DNA from: CAVUCH01 sp963697705 | GTDB lineage: Bacteria; Acidobacteriota; Vicinamibacteria; Vicinamibacterales; JAENWD01 | Direction of reading: 5' to 3' | Assembly (NCBI GenBank): GCA_963697705.1 | Contig: CAVOPA010000017.1 | Coordinates: forward strand, 682,001 to 746,000 | Length of the DNA: 64,000 nucleotides | Part shown: positions 44,931-54,510 of the stretch, piece after piece | How positions within the stretch are numbered: position 1 is the first letter of the stretch | Layout of the letters: every line of letters begins with the position of its first letter | Position numbers and translations under genes: made by a program | The notes under the pieces: model-generated | Databases searched by the model: none | What the model was told of the DNA's origin: nothing | What the model saw: the letters and a program-made list of their open reading frames with translations, nothing else

Positions 44931-45353
44931 ATGCAGAGCTGGTTGTCCATCCTGATGCTGTTCGCCGTCGCCATCGGCTTCGGGGCGTTCACCGTCTTCA
45001 TGTCCAACCTGCTCGGGCCGAGCCGTCCGTCGCCGGAGAAGAGCGCGCCGTACGAGTGCGGCGTGCCCCCGGTCGGTGATGCGCGCGAACGGCAGTCGGT
45101 CAAGTTCTACCTCGTAGCCATGGTGTTCCTCCTGTTCGACATCGAGGTGGCATTCCTCTACCCCTGGGCAATGGCGATACGCGATCTCGGATGGGCCGGG
45201 TACATCCAGATCGTGCTCTTCACGCTGATTCTCGCCGCGGGGTACGTGTATATCTGGCGCAAGGGCGTGCTCGACTGGGGTCCGACGCTTGTGCAGCGGC
45301 GCGCCGCCGCCGCCGCACGCAGGAGTTCGCTTGGGTCTCGAACAGCAGCTTGA
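44931..45353 (+). CDS. nuoA: NADH-quinone oxidoreductase subunit A
   Basis: NuoA is a small three-helix membrane subunit of complex I. The 140-residue product has LFAVAIGFGAFTVFMSNLLG, the conserved loop APYECGVPP followed by RERQSVKFYLVAMVFLLFDI and EVAFLYPWA. The Cys in the ECG loop is conserved. I start at ATG 44931 because the 15 codons before it are not family-like. It overlaps nuoB by 23 bases. Confidence 0.95.
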   Translation: MQSWLSILMLFAVAIGFGAFTVFMSNLLGPSRPSPEKSAPYECGVPPVGDARERQSVKFYLVAMVFLLFDIEVAFLYPWAMAIRDLGWAGYIQIVLFTLILAAGYVYIWRKGVLDWGPTLVQRRAAAAARRSSLGSRTAA

Positions 45354-45807
45354 GCAGATGGAGATTCCGGTCCTGACGACGACCGTCGAGAAGGTCGTCA
45401 ACTGGGCACGGAAGTCGGCGATCTGGCCGTGTACGTTCGGCCTGGCCTGCTGCGCCATCGAGATGATGTCGATGAGTGCGTCGCGCTACGACGTCGCCCG
45501 CTTTGGCGCCGAGGTCTTCCGCGCCTCGCCGCGCCAGTCCGATCTGATGATCGTCGCCGGCCGCCTCTCGCGAAAGATGGCGCCGGTGTTGCGCCGCATC
45601 TACGATCAGATGCCCGAGCCGAAGTACGTCATCTCGATGGGTGCGTGCGCCTCGGTCGGCGGCGTCTTCGACAACTACGCGATCGTCCAGGGCGTCGATC
45701 AGGTCGTGCCGGTCGACGTCTTCGTCCCGGGTTGCCCGCCGCGCCCCGAGTCGCTCATCTACGGGATCGTGCAGCTGCAGAAGAAGATCCTGGAGTCGAA
45801 GCTGTAG
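45331..45807 (+). CDS. nuoB: NADH-quinone oxidoreductase subunit B
   Basis: NuoB carries the terminal cluster N2. The 158-residue product has all four Cys ligands: FGLACCAIEMM, SMGACASVGGVFDNYA and VPGCPPRPESLIYGI. The start is TTG 45331, five bases after AGGAG, which gives the usual short N-terminus. It overlaps the end of nuoA. Confidence 0.95.
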   Translation: MGLEQQLEQMEIPVLTTTVEKVVNWARKSAIWPCTFGLACCAIEMMSMSASRYDVARFGAEVFRASPRQSDLMIVAGRLSRKMAPVLRRIYDQMPEPKYVISMGACASVGGVFDNYAIVQGVDQVVPVDVFVPGCPPRPESLIYGIVQLQKKILESKL

Positions 45808-45839
45808 CGCGCCCTGGCTGACCTCGGTCGATACGCTCC

Positions 45840-46391
45840 ATGTCCACTGCCTTCACGACGCCCGCGCTCGCCGATCACCTGCCGGCGGGATCCTTCGAGG
45901 TCGCGGCGTCCCTCGACGGGATGCCCACGATCACGGTGCCGGCGGAGCACCTGGTCGAAGTGAGCCGCGCGCTCCGCGACGATCCGGCGCTCGGTTTTCT
46001 CGTGTGCGTGGACGTCACGGCTGCCGATCATTTCCCGCGTGAGCCGCGCTTCGACGTGATCTACCACCTGGTGGCGCCGGAGCAGCGGCTGCGCCTGCGG
46101 ATGCGCGTGCACGCGGGCGGCGCCACACCGACGGTGCCGACGGTGTCGAGCGTGTGGACGGCGGCGAACTGGGGCGAGCGCGAGGTGATCGACATGTTCG
46201 GGATCACCTTCGCCGGGCACCCCGATCCGGCGCGGATCATCATGCCCGACGACTGGGAAGGCCATCCGCTGCGCAAGGACTATCCGGTTCAAGTGACGCT
46301 GCCGGTCCGGACCTACGAGCCGCTGCAGCTCACCGAGCAGGAGTTCGCGGAGAACCTGCACGCCGACCGGGAGTTGCGGCAGCGACAGTGA
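45840..46391 (+). CDS. nuoC: NADH-quinone oxidoreductase subunit C
   Basis: The 183-residue peripheral-arm subunit has FDVIYHLVAPEQRLRLRMRV, the conserved WTAANWGEREVIDMFGI and DWEGHPLRKDYPV. It is separate from NuoD rather than fused. Its stop overlaps the GTG of the next gene (gmhA), another GTGA coupling. Confidence 0.93.
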   Translation: MSTAFTTPALADHLPAGSFEVAASLDGMPTITVPAEHLVEVSRALRDDPALGFLVCVDVTAADHFPREPRFDVIYHLVAPEQRLRLRMRVHAGGATPTVPTVSSVWTAANWGEREVIDMFGITFAGHPDPARIIMPDDWEGHPLRKDYPVQVTLPVRTYEPLQLTEQEFAENLHADRELRQRQ

Positions 46392-46984
46392 TCGTGGCCA
46401 TGGACGCGCGCGCCGCGCGGATCGATGCGCTGTTTGCCGAGACGATTCGCGTCCACGAGGTGAGCCGGGCCGGGGCAGCCGTCCCCGTCCTCGCGGCGGT
46501 CGATGCGCTGCTTGCCGCGTTCGGCCGGAACGGCAAGGCGCTCATCTTCGGCAACGGGGGAAGCGCCGCCGACGCGCTGCACTTCGCCGCTGAACTCGTG
46601 GGCCGCTTCGAGCGGGATCGGCGCGGCCTGCCCGCGCTCGCACTGCCCGCCGACACCAGCGTGCTGACGTCGGTGGCCAACGACTACGGCTACGAGCGCG
46701 TGTTCGCGCGGCAGGTCGAGGCGCTTGGCGCCGCCGGCGACGTGGCGATCGCGATCTCGACCAGCGGCGCGTCGGGAAACGTGCTGGCCGCACTGGCCGC
46801 GGCCCGCCGATTGGGGATGACGACCGTCGGGTTCACGGGCAGGGACGGCGGCGAGGTCGGACGAAGCGTCGACATCCACGTGAACGTCGCCCACGATTCA
46901 GCGGCGCGCGTGCAGGAAGTGCACCGGACGCTGATCCACGCGGTCTGTGAGCTGGTCGAGGCCGGGATTTATCAAGGGGGCTGA
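46388..46984 (+). CDS. gmhA: SIS-domain phosphoheptose isomerase inserted between nuoC and nuoD
   Basis: The 198-residue product has a SIS domain with ALIFGNGGSAADALHFAAEL, SVANDYGYERVFARQVEALG and AIAISTSGASGNVLAALAAA, and an EVHRTLIHAVCELVE C-terminus. This is the GmhA family, which isomerises sedoheptulose 7-phosphate for heptose of lipopolysaccharide. It has no metabolic link to complex I, so its position inside the nuo cluster is unusual. GTG 46388 overlaps the nuoC stop (GTGA); ATG 46400 is the alternative. A close relative such as DiaA or a generic SIS protein cannot be excluded. Confidence 0.85.
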   Translation: MIVAMDARAARIDALFAETIRVHEVSRAGAAVPVLAAVDALLAAFGRNGKALIFGNGGSAADALHFAAELVGRFERDRRGLPALALPADTSVLTSVANDYGYERVFARQVEALGAAGDVAIAISTSGASGNVLAALAAARRLGMTTVGFTGRDGGEVGRSVDIHVNVAHDSAARVQEVHRTLIHAVCELVEAGIYQGG

Positions 46985-47092
46985 AGGCTAAGGCTGAAGG
47001 CCGCAGCTCTGGAGCGAGCGAACGCCGAAGTCCGCCGGTATTGCCGGCTTTAGCCCTAGCCCTGAGCCCTTAGCCTTTAGCCCTTAGCCGTC
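46980..47092. repeat. Heptad-repeat element between gmhA and nuoD
   Basis: The left arm (GGCTGAA, GGCTAAG, GCTGAAG near 46979-47002) overlaps the gmhA stop; the right arm has GGCTTTAGCCCTAGCCCT and further TTAGCCC heptads (47045-47089). The arms are inverted and complementary, leaving a loop of about 40 bases. The nuoD ATG follows at 47099. Confidence 0.75.
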
Positions 47093-47098
47093 TGTAGT

Positions 47099-48277
47099 AT
47101 GCCTATCCGCCGCGAGACGATGACGGTCAACATGGGGCCGCAGCACCCCTCGACCCACGGGGTGTTCCGCCTCGTGCTCGAGATCGACGGCGAGGTCGTC
47201 GTCTCGGCTGTGCCCACGATCGGATATCTCCACACCGGCATCGAGAAGACGACCGAGCAGAAAAAGTGGCAGCAGGTGATCCCGCTGATGGAGCGGATGG
47301 ATTACCTCGGTGCGCAGTCGAACAGCTACGCGTACGCGCTCTCGGTCGAGAAGCTGCTCAGCCTGGAGATGCCGGACCGCGTGAAGTGGATTCGCATCCT
47401 GCTCGTGGAGCTGCAGCGGATCAACAGCCATCTCGTGTGGCTCGGCACACACGCCATGGACCTTGGCGCGGTGTCGGTGATGCTCTACTGCTTCCGCGAG
47501 CGTGAGCTGATCCTCAACATCAACGAGATGATCGCCGGCTTCCGGATGTTTCCGAGCTACATCCGCGTCGGCGGCCTGCGTGAAGACCTGCCGCGCGAGT
47601 TCCACGACGCGGTGAATTCGCTGCTCGAGCGGCTGCCCGGCAAGATCAGCGATTACGAAGACCTGCTCACCAAGAACACCATCTTCCTCAACCGCGCGCA
47701 GGGCGTCGGCACCTTCACCCTGGAGCAGTGCTACCAGTACGCACTGCTCGGGCCGCTCGCCCGCGCGGCGGGGTCGACCTTCGACGTGCGGAAGGTGTTC
47801 CCGTATGCGGGTTACGACACCTTCGAGTTCGACGTCCCGACGCGGCAGCACGGCGACGTATACGACCGGTATCTCGTCCGGGTCGAGGAGATCCGCCAGA
47901 GCGTGCGCATCTGCAAGCAGGCCATCGACCGGATCTCGCCGACTGGCGAGTACCAGGTGAACGACCCGCGCGTGGTGCCGCCGCCGAAGGACAAGGTCTA
48001 CACGGAGATGGAAGCGCTGATCCAGCACTTCCTCATCTACTCGCAGGGCTTCACCGTGCCGAAGGGCGAGGCGTACGTGCCGATCGAGGGCCCGCGCGGC
48101 GAGCACGGCGTCTACGTCGTGTCCGACGGCTCCAATCGCCCCGCGCGCGTTCACCTGCGGCCCGCGTCCTTCTACGCGTGCCAGGCAATGCCGCCGATGG
48201 TCGTCGGCGGGCTCCTTGCGGACGTCATTGCCGTCATCGGCTCGACCGACATCGTCATGGGAGACGTGGACCGGTGA
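47099..48277 (+). CDS. nuoD: NADH-quinone oxidoreductase subunit D
   Basis: This 392-residue quinone-site subunit has MTVNMGPQHPSTHGVFRLVL, GYLHTGIEKTTEQKKWQQVI, the loop with the conserved His and Tyr region, RINSHLVWLGTHAMDLGAV, and the C-terminal VLIGSTDIVMGDVDR. The stop overlaps the GTG of nuoE. The protein matches standalone NuoD in length. Confidence 0.95.
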   Translation: MPIRRETMTVNMGPQHPSTHGVFRLVLEIDGEVVVSAVPTIGYLHTGIEKTTEQKKWQQVIPLMERMDYLGAQSNSYAYALSVEKLLSLEMPDRVKWIRILLVELQRINSHLVWLGTHAMDLGAVSVMLYCFRERELILNINEMIAGFRMFPSYIRVGGLREDLPREFHDAVNSLLERLPGKISDYEDLLTKNTIFLNRAQGVGTFTLEQCYQYALLGPLARAAGSTFDVRKVFPYAGYDTFEFDVPTRQHGDVYDRYLVRVEEIRQSVRICKQAIDRISPTGEYQVNDPRVVPPPKDKVYTEMEALIQHFLIYSQGFTVPKGEAYVPIEGPRGEHGVYVVSDGSNRPARVHLRPASFYACQAMPPMVVGGLLADVIAVIGSTDIVMGDVDR

Positions 48278-48876
48278 GTTTTCATCCGACGATGCCGTAT
48301 GACACCGGCATCCAGAAGTCCGAGCGGAAGTTGCCGCCTGAGGGCGAGCCGTTCGCGTTCACGCCCGAGCGCCGCGCGAGGTTCGAGGAGCTGGCGACGC
48401 ACTATCCGCCAGAGCGCCGGAAATCGGCGATCCTCTATGCCATTTTCATGGTGCAGGAGCAGCAGGGGTACGTCTCGGCGAACGCCATGCGGCACGTCGC
48501 CGAGGTGATCGACTGCACGCCGGCGGAAGTCGACGACGTGGTGTCGTACTACGCGATGTTCTACCGGCAGCCGGTCGGCAAGTACGTCGTGCAGGTGTGC
48601 CGCACCCTCTCCTGTGCGCTCAAGGGCGCCGAGCGGGTCACAGAAGAAATCGGCCAGGCGCTCGGCATCCGTGTCGGCGAGACCGACAGGACGGGAACCT
48701 TCACGCTGATCGAAGTCGAGTGCCTCGGCGCCTGCGACCGCGCGCCCGTCGTCATGGTGAACGACGGCTGGCACGAGTCCCTCGCCCCGGGCACCGCCAC
48801 CGCGCTCCTCGATCGCATCCGCGACGGGGGCGAAACAGTGTTGTCGGGGTGTTATCACAACGTGGAGAAGGGCTAA
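48274..48876 (+). CDS. nuoE: NADH-quinone oxidoreductase subunit E
   Basis: This 200-residue thioredoxin-like [2Fe-2S] subunit has the ligand pairs VCRTLSCALKGAE and CLGACDRAPVVMVND, and RKSAILYAIFMVQEQQGYVS near the start. GTG 48274 overlaps the nuoD stop; ATG 48292 is the alternative. Its own stop TAA lies inside the first heptad of the following repeat (GGC TAA GGG), so the repeat supplies the gene end. Confidence 0.95.
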   Translation: MSFHPTMPYDTGIQKSERKLPPEGEPFAFTPERRARFEELATHYPPERRKSAILYAIFMVQEQQGYVSANAMRHVAEVIDCTPAEVDDVVSYYAMFYRQPVGKYVVQVCRTLSCALKGAERVTEEIGQALGIRVGETDRTGTFTLIEVECLGACDRAPVVMVNDGWHESLAPGTATALLDRIRDGGETVLSGCYHNVEKG

Positions 48877-48985
48877 GGGCTAAGGGCCGAGGGCTAAGGG
48901 ACGCAAGCCCTAAGCCTCAGCGTGGCCTTGAGCCCTTAGCACCTTAGCCCTTAGCCGGAGCCCTTAGCCCTTAGCCCTTAGCCCT
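48870..48985. repeat. Heptad-repeat element between nuoE and nuoF
   Basis: The left arm is GGGCTAA repeated (48870-48900) and the right arm is TTAGCCC repeated (48931-48984), ending two bases before the nuoF ATG. The two arms form a long inverted repeat. The unit resembles the CTCCAGC elements by the shared pattern C-pyrimidine3-AGC. Confidence 0.8.
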
Positions 48986-48987
48986 CT

Positions 48988-50286
48988 ATGGACCCCATCC
49001 TCACCCGTTTCGTCCGCGAACCGCACGCCTACACCCTCGACTCCTACTTGAAACAGCAGGGAGGTTACGAGGGCCTGCGCAAGGCGCTCGCGATGACCCC
49101 GGACGCCGTGATCGATACGGTGAAGCGCTCGGGCCTGCGCGGGCGCGGCGGGGCGGGCTTCCCGACCGGCATGAAGTGGCAGTTCGTCGACAAGAAAACG
49201 CCGAACCCGAAGTACATCTGCTGCAACGCCGACGAGAGCGAGCCGGGCACGTTCAAGGACCACCTGCTGATGGAGCGCAATCCGCATCTGCTCATCGAGG
49301 GGTGCGCGATCGGGTGCTACGCGATTGGCTCGTCCGTCGCGTACATCTACATTCGCGGCGAGTTCCTTCACGTCCAGACTGTGCTCGAGGAGGCGATCGC
49401 GGAGGCCTACCGCGGAGGGTATCTAGGCAAGAACGTCCTCGGCAGCGGCTTCAACTGCGATGTGTTCGTGCACCGCGGTGCCGGCGCGTACGAGGCCGGT
49501 GAAGAGACCGCTCTGATCGAGTCGCTCGAGGGCAAGCGCGCGCAGCCCCGGCTGAAGCCGCCGTTTCCCGCGGTCGTTGGCCTTTACGGCTGCCCGACAG
49601 CGGTGAACAACGTCGAGACGCTGTGCAACGTGCCGAGCATCATCGTCAACGGTCCCGAGTGGTACGCCGGGCTCGGCCCCGAGAAGAACGGTGGCCCCAA
49701 GCTGTTCTGCATCAGCGGCCACGTCGTGAAGCCGGGCGTGTACGAAGGCACGATGACCACCACGATTCGCGAGTTGATCTACGACTACGCGGGCGGCATC
49801 GCGAACGGGCGGCAACTGAAAGCGGTGATTCCCGGCGGATCGTCGGTCCCGATCCTGCGGCCCGACGAGATCGACGTGCAGGCCAGCTTCGATGCGCTGA
49901 TGAAGGCCGGCTCGATGCTCGGCTCGGCGGGTCTCATCGTGATGGACGACACGACGTGCATGGTGTGGGCGTGCCACAACCTGCTGCACTTCTACCGTCA
50001 CGAGTCGTGCGGCAAGTGCACGCCGTGCCGCGAAGGCGGCGACTGGCTGTTCAAGCTGCTGTGGAAGATCGAAACGGGCGAAGGCCGCCTGAGCGATCTC
50101 GATCTGTTGATGAACGTCGCCAACAACATCGCCGGCAAGACGCTCTGTCCATTCGGCGATGCCGCGGCGGCCCCGGTGCAATCGTTTTTGAAGCAGTTCC
50201 GCGGCGAGTTCGAGGCGCACATTCGAGAAGGCCGCTGCACGTGCCCTTCGGACTGGCGCGCGCGGCAGGCTGCACACGCACACTGA
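48988..50286 (+). CDS. nuoF: NADH-quinone oxidoreductase subunit F
   Basis: NuoF binds NADH, FMN and cluster N3. The 432-residue product has the FMN/NADH region LRGRGGAGFPTGMKWQFVD, then GAGAYEAGEETALIESLEG, and the four Cys ligands in SCGKCTPCREGGDW and KTLCPFGDA. It is complete. Its normal partner NuoG is not found next to it. Confidence 0.95.
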   Translation: MDPILTRFVREPHAYTLDSYLKQQGGYEGLRKALAMTPDAVIDTVKRSGLRGRGGAGFPTGMKWQFVDKKTPNPKYICCNADESEPGTFKDHLLMERNPHLLIEGCAIGCYAIGSSVAYIYIRGEFLHVQTVLEEAIAEAYRGGYLGKNVLGSGFNCDVFVHRGAGAYEAGEETALIESLEGKRAQPRLKPPFPAVVGLYGCPTAVNNVETLCNVPSIIVNGPEWYAGLGPEKNGGPKLFCISGHVVKPGVYEGTMTTTIRELIYDYAGGIANGRQLKAVIPGGSSVPILRPDEIDVQASFDALMKAGSMLGSAGLIVMDDTTCMVWACHNLLHFYRHESCGKCTPCREGGDWLFKLLWKIETGEGRLSDLDLLMNVANNIAGKTLCPFGDAAAAPVQSFLKQFRGEFEAHIREGRCTCPSDWRARQAAHAH

Positions 50287-50319
50287 GACGGCCGCCGGCT
50301 TTTGATAAGCTGAGCGGCC

Positions 50320-50456
50320 GGTAGGGCTGATGGCTAAAGGCCAAGGGCTAAAGGCCCGACACCAGACATTCAGTCCTCAACCGTTGATCGTTAGCGTTGA
50401 CGCTTGGCCCGTAGCCTTTGGCCCTTGGCCCTGAGCCCTTAGCCGTAAGCCCGTCC
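50320..50456. repeat. Heptad-repeat element at the nuoF/nuoH junction, where nuoG would be expected
   Basis: The left arm (GGGCTGATGGCTAAAGGCC and GGCTAAAGG heptads, 50322-50354) and right arm (GCCTTTGGCCC, TTGGCCCTGAGCCCTTAGCC, 50402-50450) are inverted. The central part has no gene. NuoH starts at 50460. Confidence 0.75.
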
Positions 50457-50459
50457 AGC

Positions 50460-51485
50460 ATGGATCCCGTCCTCATCGCCCAAATCGCCCTCGTCCTGGT
50501 GGTCTTCCATGCGCTGCTGCTGTCGGCGGCCGGCATGGTGTGGGCCGAGCGCAAGGTGGCGGCACGCCTGCAGCAGCGCTTCGGGCCGACCTACACCGGA
50601 TTTGCCGGCCTTCTGCAGCCATTCGCGGACGTCTTCAAGCTGTTCTTCAAGGAGGAACTGCGGCCGGCCGCCGCCGACAAGATCCTCTTCTACATCGCGC
50701 CCGTGATATCCGCCGCCGCGGCGTTCGCGGCGTTTTGCGTCGTGCCGTTCGGTCCCCCGACCGACTTCTGGGGCCTGCTCCCGCACCCCATCCCGCTCTA
50801 TGTCGCCGACGTGAACGTGGCCGTGCTGATCGTCTTCGCCATTGCCTCGATGGGGGTCTACGGCATCGTGCTGGCGGGCTGGAGCTCCAACAGCAAGTAC
50901 TCGCTGCTCGGCGGCCTGCGGGCCTCCGCGCAGATGATCAGCTACGAGCTGTCGTACGGCATGTCGCTGGCGGCGGTGCTCGTGCTGGCGAACTCGCTGT
51001 CGCTGCAGCAGATCGTCAACGCCCAGGGCGGTTACTGGTTCGGGTTCATCCCGCGGTGGTTCGTGTTCCTGCAGCCGGTCGGCTTCGCGATCTACATGAT
51101 TGCGGGGATCGCCGAGACCAACCGCGCACCTTTCGACTTCCCCGAGGCCGAACAGGAGCTCGTCGCCGGCTACCACACCGAGTACAGCTCGATGAGCTTC
51201 GCGATGTTCTTTCTCGCGGAGTACGTGAACATGGTCACCGTGTCCGCGGTCGCCACGAACCTCTTCCTCGGTGGCTGGAAGGGGCCGTTCCTGCCGGAGT
51301 GGCTCGGGTTCCTGTGGTTCTTCGCGAAGGTGGCGTCGATTCTCTTCTTCTACCTGTGGCTGCGCTGGACGATGCCGCGGTTCCGGTACGACCAGCTGAT
51401 GCAGTTCGGCTGGAAGGTGCTGCTGCCGGTGGCGACGCTCAACCTGCTGGTGACGGCTGCCGGGGTGATCTACTTTGGGTTTTGA
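50460..51485 (+). CDS. nuoH: NADH-quinone oxidoreductase subunit H
   Basis: The 341-residue membrane subunit has AERKVAARLQQRFGPTYTGF, LLQPFADVFKLFFKEE, the acidic loop GIAETNRAPFDFPEAEQELV and HTEYSSMSFAMFFLAEYVNM. ATG 50460 fits the family start. Its 3' end overlaps nuoJ by 11 bases, so nuoI is not between them. Confidence 0.95.
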   Translation: MDPVLIAQIALVLVVFHALLLSAAGMVWAERKVAARLQQRFGPTYTGFAGLLQPFADVFKLFFKEELRPAAADKILFYIAPVISAAAAFAAFCVVPFGPPTDFWGLLPHPIPLYVADVNVAVLIVFAIASMGVYGIVLAGWSSNSKYSLLGGLRASAQMISYELSYGMSLAAVLVLANSLSLQQIVNAQGGYWFGFIPRWFVFLQPVGFAIYMIAGIAETNRAPFDFPEAEQELVAGYHTEYSSMSFAMFFLAEYVNMVTVSAVATNLFLGGWKGPFLPEWLGFLWFFAKVASILFFYLWLRWTMPRFRYDQLMQFGWKVLLPVATLNLLVTAAGVIYFGF

Positions 51486-52008
51486 AACCGTCGTCTTCTA
51501 CCTGCTGGCCACGCTGTCGGTCGTGACGTCGCTGCTCGTCATCGGCCAGCGGAATCCCGTCTACAGCGTGATGCTCCTGATTGCGTCCTTTGCGTCGCTG
51601 GCGGGCCTCTACATCCTGCTCGACGCCCCGTTCACGGCGGTCACCCAGATCATCGTCTACGCCGGCGCCATCATGGTGCTCTTCCTCTTCGTCGTCATGC
51701 TGCTCAACGTCGGGCAGGAGGACGCCGCCGAGTACGACCGCTCCCACCCGTTCAACCGGCCCTTCGCGCGGCGGTTCGGCGCGCTGCTCGGGATCGTGTT
51801 CGTCGGGGAGATCGCCTGGGCCGTGTGGCACGTGACCACGCGGCAGCCGGCGGCGCTGGCGCAGGCCGCGCCGGGCAATGTGAGCTCGGTGCGCGAGATC
51901 GGCCGCGTGCTCTTCACCGACTACGCCTTTCCCTTCGAGGCGACGTCGCTGCTGATCCTGGTGGCGATGGTCGGCGCCATCGTGCTGGCCCGCCAGGACG
52001 CGGAATGA
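51475..52008 (+). CDS. nuoJ: NADH-quinone oxidoreductase subunit J
   Basis: The 177-residue product starts at TTG 51475 and has RNPVYSVMLLIASFASLAGL, TQIIVYAGAIMVLFLFVVML and the C-terminal FPFEATSLLILVAMVGAIVL with five hydrophobic helices. Overlaps nuoH by 11 bases. Confidence 0.93.
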   Translation: MGFETVVFYLLATLSVVTSLLVIGQRNPVYSVMLLIASFASLAGLYILLDAPFTAVTQIIVYAGAIMVLFLFVVMLLNVGQEDAAEYDRSHPFNRPFARRFGALLGIVFVGEIAWAVWHVTTRQPAALAQAAPGNVSSVREIGRVLFTDYAFPFEATSLLILVAMVGAIVLARQDAE

Positions 52009-52015
52009 GGCGCTC

Positions 52016-52311
52016 GTGATCACGCTCAATCACTACCTGGTGCTCTCGGCGATCCTGTTCACGATCGGGACCGCTGGCGTCTTCCTGCGGCGCAACGTCA
52101 TCACGGTGCTGCTCTCGATTGAGATCATGCTGAACGCCGTCAACCTGACGTTCGTGGCGGCAGGCCGGCAGTTCGCGGCCGTCGACGGGCAGATCATCGT
52201 GTTTTTCGTGATGACTGTAGCCGCGGCCGAAGCCGCCGTGGGCCTCGCGCTCGTCATTGCCCTCTTCCGTCACCGGGAGTCGCTGAACCCGGATGCCTTC
52301 ACGAGCCTGAA

Positions 52312-52318
<7 letters not shown>
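52016..52318 (+). CDS. nuoK: NADH-quinone oxidoreductase subunit K
   Basis: The 100-residue product begins VITLNHYLVLSAILFTIGTA and has EIMLNAVNLTFVA and AAEAAVGLALVIALF with the conserved membrane glutamates. GTG 52016 has GAGG upstream. Overlaps nuoL by 7 bases. Confidence 0.93.

Positions 52319-54497
<2,179 letters not shown>

Positions 54498-54510
<13 letters not shown>

Noticed and set aside
48870..48985. Telomere-like repeat
   Set aside because: The GGGCTAA units resemble a telomere repeat only by chance; they are short, inverted and intergenic in an operon.
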